From NCBI RefSeq assembly GCF_041320605.1, contig NZ_CP166679.1, positions 3,892,001 to 3,956,000 on the forward strand: a stretch of 64,000 nt of DNA, in the 5' to 3' direction. Below the pieces are notes generated by a model. The model was not told where the DNA came from and ran no database searches. It saw only the letters and a program-made list of their open reading frames with translations. This DNA is from Arenibacter antarcticus (lineage in GTDB: Bacteria; Bacteroidota; Bacteroidia; Flavobacteriales; Flavobacteriaceae). How positions within the stretch are numbered: position 1 is the first letter of the stretch; each line of letters starts with the position of its first letter. This document shows, piece after piece, positions 16,732 to 25,533 of this stretch. A program made the translations under genes and the position numbers.

Positions 16732-17658
16732 TTAGTGGTTTTTAGAGGAAAACCTACTAAATAGCACTAGTTTCTTTTTGGTGTTTATAAAATAGACCCC
16801 CGTTAGTAGTACAACGGCGGCTATGGCAGATTGTGTTGTGATCTGCTCCTCTAGATACCACCAGCCCAAAAGGAGCGCAATGATCGGATTCACATAAGTA
16901 GAGGTGGCCACTTTTTCTGGGGAAACTATTTTTAAAAGGTAGTTAAAAGATGTAAATGCCACAATACTTCCAAACAAGATCAATAATAGTAAGGAATATT
17001 GCACAGGGCTGCTCCATTGGGTGGGTAAGATCCATTCCTCGCCAATAGCAAGGCTCCCAATCATTAGAATTATCCCTGCCGCAAACATTTGAAACCCAGT
17101 ATTCACAAAATAATTGGAAGGTAAATCGGCTTTCGCCACGAATAAACTGGCATATGCCCAACTAAGCATACACATAAAGATCATTACCATCCCTAGCAAG
17201 GTATTCTCGTTGCTTATAATTTGGTTCTGACTTACAAGAAGAAAAATACCCATGATACCAATAATAACTCCCAATATCGACATAGGTTGGATTTTTTTAC
17301 CATCCAAAATTCGCATTAATAAAAGTATTACTAGTGGTTGTGCCGCAATTTCAAGAGCCGCAAGTCCACTATCTACATACTGTAATGCCCATACCACAAA
17401 TCCATTTCCCAATGACAGAAATAAAAATCCGGCTAGGATACAGTTTTTTAATTGCTTCTTGGTTATGTTCAGGGGGATTCGCAGCATTTTGCATAATATA
17501 AATATCAATAGCCCCGCTACCGTAAATCGAATGGAGGCCAGCATAAACGGTGGCAATTCCTGAACTGCAATTTTATTTAATAGATAGGTGGAACCCCAGA
17601 TAACATAGATGGCGAAAAATGCCAATACAAGCAAAAGGGTGTTTTTGGGTTTTGTCAT
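16732..17658 (-). CDS. EamA-family (DMT superfamily) inner-membrane transporter
   Basis: A 308-residue membrane protein with about ten hydrophobic helices in two EamA repeats. The first repeat opens with IYVIWGSTYLLNKIAV, the second with a matching segment near VMIFMCMLSWAYASLFVAK; FGSIVAFTSFNYLLKIV and ATSTYVNPIIALLLGW are typical late helices. The family exports metabolites or amino acids such as cysteine pathway intermediates, threonine or drugs. The start at 17658 (MTKPKNTL) is preferred to 17670. The gene follows the DUF2207 end region on the opposite side of a short gap, but shares no evident function with it. Substrate unknown. Confidence 0.9.
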   Translation of the reverse strand: MTKPKNTLLLVLAFFAIYVIWGSTYLLNKIAVQELPPFMLASIRFTVAGLLIFILCKMLRIPLNITKKQLKNCILAGFLFLSLGNGFVVWALQYVDSGLAALEIAAQPLVILLLMRILDGKKIQPMSILGVIIGIMGIFLLVSQNQIISNENTLLGMVMIFMCMLSWAYASLFVAKADLPSNYFVNTGFQMFAAGIILMIGSLAIGEEWILPTQWSSPVQYSLLLLILFGSIVAFTSFNYLLKIVSPEKVATSTYVNPIIALLLGWWYLEEQITTQSAIAAVVLLTGVYFINTKKKLVLFSRFSSKNH

Positions 17659-17748
17659 TAATAGTAACAATTTTAAAAAATGAGAGGCGAAAGTAAGGAC
17701 AAGGTCGTACCAATGAACCTTTACAAAATTGGAGGTTTTTACAAGTGG

Positions 17749-19437
17749 CTACCAACTGCCACCACCCCCACCACCAAATCCGCCACCGGAAGAACCGCCT
17801 CCAGAGCTGCCACTATTTGAAGGGGAACTCACCATATTAGATTTCGCCTTATCCATAGAGCTGGAAAAGGATCTAGAAAAACTCTTTACATTTGCCCCAC
17901 TATGTCCTGTATACCAGGTAGGTGGGGGGATATCTAGGCCATCAAATTTTTTAGACCATTTATTGAACATTCCAAATGCCAAGGCGTACCCCATGGTGCT
18001 TTCAAAATAATGAGGGTCTTCTTTGAGCAACATTTCTAATTTATGTTCTTCAGCAACTTTTATAAATCGCTTAAACCCCTTCAATTCAGAAAAAAGTCGA
18101 TTCCCTTTCTCATTTTTCTTTACCATAAACTTATTCACGTAAATCAATACTACGCAACTGATAATCATTGTAATGGCTCCAATAGGGCCCCACATAAACA
18201 ATCCGATGGCGGTAAGCCCTATGGCTAAAAGTATTAAAATCACATATAAAATGCCCTGAACCTTTTTGGATTCTCCCTCATAATATGGTTGTGCATTTTC
18301 TTTGAGCAATTCCCTTGCCGTATCCATATTGGTATAGAAGGTATTTTTAAGGCTACTGACCAAGACTTCCTCCGTTTCTGTTGAAGTACTATCATTGAAC
18401 AATCCGGAGAATATTTCCCTTTCATACACGGTGGCCTCCATTGGTAAGGGATTTAATTTTATAATTTTAGTATCCTTGGATCCAAATAAGCCTTTTTTTG
18501 GAATTTCCTCCAATCTAATCAGTCCCTTTTCACCCCAATATGGAAAAAGTGATACTAAATCGGAATTATCTTCCCTATCATTTATAAGGAATCCTGCCAA
18601 GGCGGGATCAATATGATCTGGAGGGTAATAAGTGGTGGTCGCTATCACACGTTCGTCTTTGCCGAAAATCCACCAAACCCATATAAAGGCTGCGATTAAA
18701 ATACCTATTAAAAACACAAAACCATAGTCGGTCCAAAAAGGCCAGAAGGGTTTGTATTCCGCAACGGCCCCAAGGGGCAAGTTGATCAAAACGGTTACAC
18801 TTTGACCAGGATAGGAAATAAAGTCCGACTTACTAGCGCCTGAAAATTCGCCGTTAGCAAAATAGGTCTGTATAGTCTTACTTTGCCCAGTGGTTCCTGT
18901 ATCACCTGAATACACAAAGCTATTTTCCCTGCTTAAATAAACATCTTGGGGAACATGTATCGTAAAATTTATCTGTTGAAAATTGGCGGACCACCCTTCT
19001 GGCTTAATATTCCAATAGAACTTGATTTGAGAATCCGTAAAGATAAATGCATTGTATACGCGATAACTAATTTTGTAATGTTGCGGCCCAATAACGTTAA
19101 TGTCCTTATCCCCTATCTTGATTTCCATTTGGTCCTGTAATTTTTGTACAAAATCGAAGGGTTTATCAAACTTATGATTTGGGACCTTAATATTCGCTAT
19201 TTTTATTTTTCTTGAGGAGGTAGTTCCAGTGGAATCTTCTAACTCATACTTGGTCTGTATGGTCCTATAGATGCCGTGTTTGGGAACATCAAAGTTTAGG
19301 TCATAATTTTCAACCACATCAAAATATCCTTCTTTGTGAATGGTAATATCTACCGTGTAGTTGTTTACCGTAAAGTCTTGGGCATTGCCTATAGACAGGC
19401 ACAGCATTAAAAGAAGAAAAGAAATCTTATTTACCAT
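17749..19437 (-). CDS. DUF2207 membrane protein with glycine-rich tail (YciQ-like)
   Basis: A 562-residue exported membrane protein. After a signal peptide ending at GNAQ, the first 230 residues form the extracytoplasmic DUF2207 domain (VNNYTVDITIHKEGYFDV; AEYKPFWPFW). A membrane helix (GFVFLIGILIAAFIWVWWI) follows, then a cytoplasmic part, a second pair of helices near residues 400-440, and a low-complexity tail (GGGSSGGGFGGGGGGSW). Its ATG overlaps the LemA stop by one base (TAATG), so translation is probably coupled. The LemA/DUF2207 pairing with a Gly-rich C-terminus is a recurring arrangement; biological role remains unknown. Possibly envelope maintenance. Confidence 0.9.
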   Translation of the reverse strand: MVNKISFLLLMLCLSIGNAQDFTVNNYTVDITIHKEGYFDVVENYDLNFDVPKHGIYRTIQTKYELEDSTGTTSSRKIKIANIKVPNHKFDKPFDFVQKLQDQMEIKIGDKDINVIGPQHYKISYRVYNAFIFTDSQIKFYWNIKPEGWSANFQQINFTIHVPQDVYLSRENSFVYSGDTGTTGQSKTIQTYFANGEFSGASKSDFISYPGQSVTVLINLPLGAVAEYKPFWPFWTDYGFVFLIGILIAAFIWVWWIFGKDERVIATTTYYPPDHIDPALAGFLINDREDNSDLVSLFPYWGEKGLIRLEEIPKKGLFGSKDTKIIKLNPLPMEATVYEREIFSGLFNDSTSTETEEVLVSSLKNTFYTNMDTARELLKENAQPYYEGESKKVQGILYVILILLAIGLTAIGLFMWGPIGAITMIISCVVLIYVNKFMVKKNEKGNRLFSELKGFKRFIKVAEEHKLEMLLKEDPHYFESTMGYALAFGMFNKWSKKFDGLDIPPPTWYTGHSGANVKSFSRSFSSSMDKAKSNMVSSPSNSGSSGGGSSGGGFGGGGGGSW

Positions 19438-19997
19438 TATTTAAAGTCTACTTTTACGTTAGCCCTGCTTTCCTCCTCTACCTCATAATAATCGTATTTC
19501 TGGTATTTGAATAAACTGGCAACTAAAATTCCCGGCATACTTTCCCCATAGGTATTGTTTTCCCGTACGGTACCGTTATAATATCTACGGGCACGTTCCA
19601 AATTCTCTTCTATATGGTTTAATTTCTGTTGTAGGTCTAAAAAATTAACATTGGCCTTTAGTTCGGGATAAGCCTCCCCTAAGGCAAAAATTCCGCCCAA
19701 ACTTTTTTGTAATTGTTGCTCAGCCTTTATTTGGGAGTTGATATCTCCAGACGGTACCGCCAATGCTGCATTTCGAGCATTAATAACAGCTTCCAAGGCC
19801 GACTTTTCATGTGTAGCATATCCCTTAACGGTTTCCACTAAATTGGGAATCAGGTCATACCTGCGCTTCAGGGCAACGTCTATATTGCTCCAAGCATCCT
19901 TCACTAAGTTCCTCAGTTTAACGAAGTTATTGAAAACGTGAATTAAGAAAAACGCTAGTAGGGCAACAATAATTAAAAAAACAAATAAAGTAGCCAT
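19437..19997 (-). CDS. LemA family protein
   Basis: A 186-residue protein with one N-terminal membrane helix (LFVFLIIVALLAFFLIHVF) followed by the helical LemA domain: LRNLVKDAWSNIDVALKRR, YDLIPNLVETVKGYA and ARRYYNGTVRENN are the family's conserved segments. Ends in a short charged tail (ANVKVDFK). It is the first gene of a two-gene unit, its stop overlapping the start of DUF2207 by one base. LemA proteins are membrane-tethered helical bundles of unsettled function; the co-occurrence suggests the two products act together at the inner membrane. Confidence 0.95.
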   Translation of the reverse strand: MATLFVFLIIVALLAFFLIHVFNNFVKLRNLVKDAWSNIDVALKRRYDLIPNLVETVKGYATHEKSALEAVINARNAALAVPSGDINSQIKAEQQLQKSLGGIFALGEAYPELKANVNFLDLQQKLNHIEENLERARRYYNGTVRENNTYGESMPGILVASLFKYQKYDYYEVEEESRANVKVDFK

Positions 19998-20509
19998 GGT
20001 TTGGTATTTAGACTGGTTAGTGAAGTACTAAGTTACCTATTTTTTCGGACAGATTCCAACCCTTTTTTACTTTTATAAAATTGATGAAGTATAGCGATGA
20101 TTTTGATTGAGTAATTTTTATTTCAGCCCCCTAGATATTTCATAGTCGTTTGGATCCTTATAAAGCAAAACAGAATCACTACTTATCTTGATCAAGGCCA
20201 ATAATTGGTTTTAATCGTGGGTTTCCTTGGAGATTTTGAGGCGAAAAATAATGCAATATATACTTTAAGTTGTTAAAGGTAATGAATTGTATTTGTTGGT
20301 GTTATAATAAATATCGTAGTTAAAAATTAACACTTATAAAAAGAGACTGATTTGGTTTTTGAGATGTGGAAGAAATTCACCTTTCAGCAATTGATAAGAG
20401 TTAATTGCTTTTAACAGAAGTGCCTATGTCCAATTAATTGTAATATCATTGGAGCTGAAAGGGAAGGATAGAAGTTTTCATCTTTTATATGGAACCTATT
20501 CTTAGGAGC
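19998..20509. other. 512-bp intergenic region with nested inverted repeats
   Basis: No gene is seen. Near 20380-20462 an outer inverted repeat (CCTTTCAGC / GCTGAAAGG, 65 bases apart) encloses GCAATT/AATTGC (20387-20408), suggesting a folded RNA or decayed mobile sequence. The rest is AT-rich without pattern. Confidence 0.45.
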
Positions 20510-21958
20510 TTATATAAAATTTGTTTTTAAAAACTTGTTCCCGTTATGCCCCATAATTCTGACAATAATATCGTCAGCATTAATGTTGTTTTCCGGCATC
20601 CTAAAAGTATTGTTTTGAATATAATTAAATGCATGTCGTTCCATAAAATCTGCGAAATAAGGCAATTCCTCTGAGGTCCAAAAACTATTCAATGGATTTG
20701 TAATACCATCAAAGTCCGACCCAATAACTATGCAGTCCCATGCAAAAATACCTTCGGAATCCAAGAGTTCTACTATATGTTGTACCTGGTTCCAGATGAG
20801 CTCGGAACGGTAATGCATTATTTTATTCCGATGGACAGATTTTTTAATATTCTTAAGGGTGTTTTTGCTAGCAACCCTCCGTTCATCCAATTGCAGTCCA
20901 AAAATCCCCTTACTTTTGGCAATTCTAATGATTTCATCATCAAAAAAGTTGATATCCGCTGGATTGAGCTTATTTGCAGTCCTAGGCCTCCCTTGACTCC
21001 TGTTGGCAGATGATATAAGCCCGTTGGCGGCACCGTGACTTACAATAATTGGGATATTGCTATATTCGGGAAGGGTATCCAACATATCAAAGTATTCATT
21101 TCTTGAAGCGGGGCTCATATGCTTTATATCGATTAGAATGCGCTTACCATTAGTTGTATCCAACAAATTTGTAATAATCGTTCTCCCCAGTTTGCTAATT
21201 CCCTTATTAATTCCTATAGACTGGTCTGTTTTTTGTTTAATGATTCCAGTGAGGCTCTCGGCATGTCCGCATAAATGGTTCCAGAAATGATGGGCCAAAC
21301 CAACATATAAAGGTGGAGTTTTCCATGCCTTTATTTTCATTAGATTCTGAAGCAGATCATTTTCTGTAGGAACCTTGTCTACATTGGATAACAGCACATG
21401 CATCCCTTCAATACTTATAATAACACAGATAGTCTTTATGTCCCTATCCACTTCTTCCTCAACGAGTCTTATCGCTTCTATATCGCTATAAGAGTTTACT
21501 ATTTTGTATCTAAATTTTCCTTCCGGTAACTGAATTATAGTTCCATCCAGCTCCTTATAATACGCTAATTCCATTTCCAGATCCTTAAAATAATCTGTAA
21601 TTCCTTGAATGTAATCCACTCGCTTCTTCCCCACCCCAGTGGCAAAATTGGCTGCTATATCCAAGATTAATTCATTGGTCATTTTATTGCGGAAGAAGTA
21701 TTTTTCGATAGGATATAGCGATACGCAAACTACACTTACCCCACCATAGGATAAACTGGAGAAATTGGATTGGGAAAATTTGGTGACCCCTATTAAATAA
21801 TTCAACAATTTATCGACCAAGGTCGGAGGATTGTATCGCCAAATACTTCTAACCCGGTTCCTATTTGCAGTATTCTCTCCCTTGGGGTTTCTATTGAAGC
21901 TTTTGCCAAATGGCTTTATGGCAGGATGACAATGAAAATCAATATAATTATTTAGCAT
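20510..21958 (-). CDS. M19-family (renal dipeptidase-like) metallopeptidase
   Basis: A 482-residue amidohydrolase-fold protein matching membrane dipeptidase (M19). Expected zinc and active-site positions are visible in order: HxH at residues 9-11 (FHCH), the bridging Glu in IISIEGMH, His in IDIKHMSP, His in IVSHGAANG and Asp in GSDFDG. The first pair is HxH rather than the usual HxD. At 482 residues it is longer than most M19 enzymes and has no signal peptide, so it is probably cytosolic. Likely cleaves dipeptides or a related amide. It stands alone between two long intergenic gaps. Confidence 0.85.
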   Translation of the reverse strand: MLNNYIDFHCHPAIKPFGKSFNRNPKGENTANRNRVRSIWRYNPPTLVDKLLNYLIGVTKFSQSNFSSLSYGGVSVVCVSLYPIEKYFFRNKMTNELILDIAANFATGVGKKRVDYIQGITDYFKDLEMELAYYKELDGTIIQLPEGKFRYKIVNSYSDIEAIRLVEEEVDRDIKTICVIISIEGMHVLLSNVDKVPTENDLLQNLMKIKAWKTPPLYVGLAHHFWNHLCGHAESLTGIIKQKTDQSIGINKGISKLGRTIITNLLDTTNGKRILIDIKHMSPASRNEYFDMLDTLPEYSNIPIIVSHGAANGLISSANRSQGRPRTANKLNPADINFFDDEIIRIAKSKGIFGLQLDERRVASKNTLKNIKKSVHRNKIMHYRSELIWNQVQHIVELLDSEGIFAWDCIVIGSDFDGITNPLNSFWTSEELPYFADFMERHAFNYIQNNTFRMPENNINADDIIVRIMGHNGNKFLKTNFI

Positions 21959-22257
21959 AAGTACCAGAGTTTTTACTGGGAGGACCTATTATCCCCTTCC
22001 ATTTGTAAATTAAAAATAGAACATCACAACTGTTTAATTTTGTTGATAATGTTTTAGGGGGAGTACTTTAAAGATACAGGAAATGCCCCATAGAAAAAAA
22101 TGAGGCCGTCATTTCTCATATGCCTAAGTTATTACCCAGAAGCAAGGTGTAACAGTGAAGCTTGGAAATGATTTGCAGGCATTAAATCAGTATGGTTTGG
22201 AATTCATTATTAAAACGACTTAAAATCCACTGGAAACAAAGGATTTAGGTTGTAAAT
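21959..22257. other. Intergenic region, nothing recognised
   Basis: About 300 bases between the M19 gene start and the terminator of the helicase gene. I see no open frame, repeat or perfect promoter box that I would defend. Confidence 0.4.
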
Positions 22258-22287
22258 AAAAACCCCTACCGTAGAGGTAAGGGTTTT
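22258..22287 (-). terminator. Intrinsic terminator of the helicase gene
   Basis: AAAACCCCTACC and GGTAAGGGTTTT pair with one mismatch around a 5-base loop; on the minus strand the stem is followed by a T run. It lies 54 bases beyond the helicase stop. Confidence 0.8.
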
Positions 22288-22340
22288 GATTCCTTTGGAG
22301 ACAATCAGTGCCTCTAATTTTTATTTTACGAGCCAGTTAG

Positions 22341-23900
22341 CTAATCTTCAGGTGGGTATCCGTGTATATCTTCGAAAATAGCATCAAAATTTTGGCGTAT
22401 ATAGGTATTTAATTTTTTGTGGTAATCGTCATTTAACCACTTTAAAAAATTAAAAGTACTCTTGCTTATACATTTGGCGTATCGTTGGATTCTATCGTCT
22501 ATATCTGGGCCCAATAATTTAGATAAAGCAAGTGCATCATAGACGTCCTCACTGTTTTCTACGCAAATCCTTGCATGTTGTTCAATAGATCGTTCCAAAA
22601 CTACTTTGGAACTCTCTCCGCTATTAACAGAATTTACATAGGTTTCCTTAATATCAAAATATACATCTTCAGTTTTGGAAAATTCTGCCCGCAGTAACTC
22701 TGGCATTTCCCACTTAAAGGTACTCTCTAAATCTTCGTCATTAATAATCCTATCGGCGTAAAAATTAGGGGATTTAAAGATGGTCTGCCAATCCAGATCC
22801 GCTCCCCAAGGTCCAAAACGGTGATAGTTATTACCTAGGTCGATAACAGAAAAAGTGGGTTTATTGTTTAATATCCTAGAACCACGACCTATCATCTGAT
22901 AATACAGGGTTAGCGATTTGGTAGCGCGGTTTAATATAATGGTGTCTATCGTAGGTTCATCAAAACCAGTGGTTAGTATACTAACGGAAGTCAATATAGC
23001 ATTGGGAGTCATTTTAAACCACTTTAAAATCACCTTCCGCTGTTTTTTAGTAGCGGTATTATCTAAATGTGCTATTGGGTACCCGCCCGCTCTAAAAGTT
23101 TCATAAACGTGTAGGGAGGTATTGATACCGTTGTTGAAGATCAGGGTTTTCTTTCCTTTGGAATGCCTTTCATAAGCTTCGAGGAGCTTCCCAAGCATTT
23201 GACTATTGTTGTAAAGGTCTTCGGATGATTTTACCGTATAATCTCCGTTAGAACCAACTTCCAAGGAGGTTAGCCCCATGTTATAGGAAAAGAATTCCGC
23301 TTTGGCCAAGAACTCATTTTCTATTAGGGATTCTATGGTTTCCCCAACAATCAATTCGTCATAATTGTCCTTCATCGGCAAATCCTTGTTAGAGCTCAAG
23401 GGAGTTGCCGTTACTCCTAAAATAAAGGAATTCTCAAAAAATTTAAACAGCTTGGTAAAGGAGTTGTAGTGGGCTTCATCAATAATAACAAGTCCAACGT
23501 CTGAGATATCTAACTTATCGTCTTGCAGTCTATTGTTTAGGGTCTCTACCATGGCGACAAAACAACTATATTGTTCTTGGTCGTCCAGATTAGCCTTACT
23601 ATCTACAATCTTATTGGTGACCCCAAAACTATCAAGCATATTTGAGGTTTGCCTACATAGTTCTACCCGGTGTGTCATTATTAACACCTTCTTTTGATGG
23701 TGTTTTAGATATTGCCTAACAATTTCAGAAAAAATAACCGTTTTTCCTCCTCCAGTCGGTAATTGGTATAAAAGATGGTAATCGTCAGGAGCAGTTTCAA
23801 ATTTATCAAAAATTTTATCTATCGCCCCTTTTTGATAACTGTAAAGCTCTTTATCCGTTTTTTTGTCCACAATGGCATTTGCAATCAAGGTCTCCGACAT
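22341..23900 (-). CDS. SF2 DEAD/DEAH-box helicase
   Basis: A 519-residue superfamily 2 helicase. Motif I is QLPTGGGKTVIF, Ia IMTHRVELCRQ, motif II DEAH, motif III VTATPLSSN, motif V LTTGFDEPTID and motif VI QMIGRGSRIL. The arrangement resembles the Res III/UvrB-like helicases found as single genes in Bacteroidetes. I chose the ATG at 23900 (MSETLIANAI) because a perfect TAnnTTTG box sits at 23934-23927 and would lie inside a protein started at 23945. The C-terminal 150 residues carry no domain I recognise. There are no restriction or toxin partners, so a DNA-repair or RNA role is equally possible. Confidence 0.88.
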   Translation of the reverse strand: MSETLIANAIVDKKTDKELYSYQKGAIDKIFDKFETAPDDYHLLYQLPTGGGKTVIFSEIVRQYLKHHQKKVLIMTHRVELCRQTSNMLDSFGVTNKIVDSKANLDDQEQYSCFVAMVETLNNRLQDDKLDISDVGLVIIDEAHYNSFTKLFKFFENSFILGVTATPLSSNKDLPMKDNYDELIVGETIESLIENEFLAKAEFFSYNMGLTSLEVGSNGDYTVKSSEDLYNNSQMLGKLLEAYERHSKGKKTLIFNNGINTSLHVYETFRAGGYPIAHLDNTATKKQRKVILKWFKMTPNAILTSVSILTTGFDEPTIDTIILNRATKSLTLYYQMIGRGSRILNNKPTFSVIDLGNNYHRFGPWGADLDWQTIFKSPNFYADRIINDEDLESTFKWEMPELLRAEFSKTEDVYFDIKETYVNSVNSGESSKVVLERSIEQHARICVENSEDVYDALALSKLLGPDIDDRIQRYAKCISKSTFNFLKWLNDDYHKKLNTYIRQNFDAIFEDIHGYPPED

Positions 23901-23926
23901 AATATCCTTATCTAAATTTAGGACTG

Positions 23927-23953
23927 CAAAATTACACCCTTTCATGGGTGTTT
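23927..23953 (-). promoter_or_regulatory. -7 box with adjoining dyad before the helicase gene
   Basis: On the minus strand TAATTTTG (23934-23927) lies 26 bases before the preferred ATG. Directly upstream and touching it is the dyad ACACCC-ATGAAA-GGGTGT (positions 23950-23933). A dyad at this place could be an operator. Confidence 0.35.
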
Positions 23954-24018
23954 AACGAATATTATCCAAAAAATTATAACCTGACCCTCTTAAAAAATCC
24001 AAAAACCAGCTACAATCC

Positions 24019-25011
24019 CTAGTTTCTGGCCAGTTTTCTAAGGGTGGCCCATTGTTTTAACATGTCCCTAGAATCTGTTGCGGGATAACCCAGAACGGTT
24101 TTGCCTGGCAATACGTCGCTCATAACCCCTGATCCAGCACCCACAATTGCACCTGAATTAATAGTGGTGTGATCTTTTATGGAAGCACTGCCCCCAATTA
24201 TTACTCCATCTCCCAAGGTTACCGAACCAGCAAGTCCACTATGTCCTGCCATAATACAGGATCTACCTAAAATACAATTGTGCGCAATTTGCACTAAATT
24301 GTCTATTTTACATCCGTCTCCCAATATGGTGGAGCTAAATTTTCCTCTGTCTACACAGGAGTTAGCTCCAATCTCTACATAATTCCCAATGATTACATTC
24401 CCGATCTGTGGTATTTTTACCAATCCCCTACCATCCTCACTTGGCCTATAACCAAAACCATCTGCTCCAATACTTACGTTGATATGAAAAATACAATGTG
24501 CCCCAATAACACTTCGTTCGCGAATAACGGTTCCTGACCAAACTATAGTATGGTTCCCTATGGTTGTATCATCAAAAACGGAAACATTGGGGTATAGAAT
24601 TACTCCATCCCCCAATACTACATTTTTACCCACATAGCATCCTGCCCCAATTTTACATCCCTTGCCCATTACTACAGTATGGTGTACAGTGGCATTAGGA
24701 TGGATTTCCTCTTCCATATATGGACCATCGGGTTCAAAGGCTTCTAATAATTTTGCCATGGCTAGGTCTGGGTTTCCCACCTTTATAAACGCGCGGTCCG
24801 CCCCAGGCGAAATAGGAATATTATAGTTCACTATAGCTACACTGGCTTTAGAAGTATCCCATAACCGCACGTACTTTGAACTGCTAATAAAGGTGATCTG
24901 TTGACTTTGGGCACGTTCCAATTGCTCGGCTCCTATTATTGGCTTTGTATACTCCCCTTGAAGCTCCCCTCCCAAAATTTGGCAGATTTCTTCTACACTA
25001 TATGTTTTCAT
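24019..25011 (-). CDS. lpxD: UDP-3-O-acylglucosamine N-acyltransferase (LpxD)
   Basis: A 330-residue lipid A biosynthesis enzyme that adds the N-linked hydroxyacyl chain to UDP-3-O-acylglucosamine using acyl-ACP. The N-terminal uridine-binding domain contains [10 protein letters not shown]; the left-handed beta-helix of hexapeptide repeats runs from about residue 105 to 295; the catalytic His is in QIAHNC near 243. The C-terminal helix ([14 protein letters not shown]) is typical. It is a stand-alone gene: lpxA, lpxC and fabZ are not beside it, although they usually cluster with lpxD in this group. It may therefore be a second LpxD-like copy with its own acyl preference. Confidence 0.92.
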   Translation of the reverse strand: MKTYSVEEICQILGGELQGEYTKPIIGAEQLERAQSQQITFISSSKYVRLWDTSKASVAIVNYNIPISPGADRAFIKVGNPDLAMAKLLEAFEPDGPYMEEEIHPNATVHHTVVMGKGCKIGAGCYVGKNVVLGDGVILYPNVSVFDDTTIGNHTIVWSGTVIRERSVIGAHCIFHINVSIGADGFGYRPSEDGRGLVKIPQIGNVIIGNYVEIGANSCVDRGKFSSTILGDGCKIDNLVQIAHNCILGRSCIMAGHSGLAGSVTLGDGVIIGGSASIKDHTTINSGAIVGAGSGVMSDVLPGKTVLGYPATDSRDMLKQWATLRKLARN

Positions 25012-25262
25012 GGATTAAAATGTTATCGAATATTGACTGTTACTCAATATGAATTTTTTAAATATAGTACTAAATATTAATACCTTAATATCTAAATGTG
25101 AAATACGGCAATTTATTGTACAGAAATATAAAAAATTTAAGCTGGAAGAGAAAGGAGTGTGAAAATGAAAATATATTCAATTTAACTTCAATCAATAATA
25201 AATAGTGATGAGGAGATATTTTGTTACCTCCCATTTTTTTACCTACAGGTGAAAATGTGCTG

Positions 25263-25487
25263 CTACTTATTAAGTTTCCTAATGGACTTCACGTACAGTT
25301 TCTCAACTTTTTCCCTTGCCCACGGTGTCCGCCTTAAAAAAGCAAGACTGGATTTGATGGATGGATCGTGATTAAAACACCGAATATTTATTTTGATTCC
25401 CATCTCTTCCCAACCATAGACATCTACCAGATATTCTAGGATATTGGCCAATGTTATTCCGTGTAATGGATCCTTATCGCCGCTCAT
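25263..25487 (-). CDS. VF530-family small DNA-binding protein
   Basis: A 74-residue protein of the VF530 (DUF2132) family. DPLHGITLANILEYLVDVYG is the signature opening, followed by GIKINIRCFNHDPSIKSSL and FLRRTPWAREKVE. The fold is a small helical domain that binds DNA. It begins 46 bases after the DEAD-box RNA helicase stop on the same strand, so the two may be cotranscribed. Biological role is unclear. Confidence 0.9.
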   Translation of the reverse strand: MSGDKDPLHGITLANILEYLVDVYGWEEMGIKINIRCFNHDPSIKSSLAFLRRTPWAREKVEKLYVKSIRKLNK

Positions 25488-25533
25488 TTTAAATATACTG
25501 TTATATTGGGTTGATTCTTAAAAGAAAAAATGA

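Noticed and set aside
17749-17840. Gly-rich repetitive DNA at the DUF2207 3' end as a tandem repeat element
   Set aside because: It encodes the usual Gly-rich tail of DUF2207 proteins; not a separate repeat.
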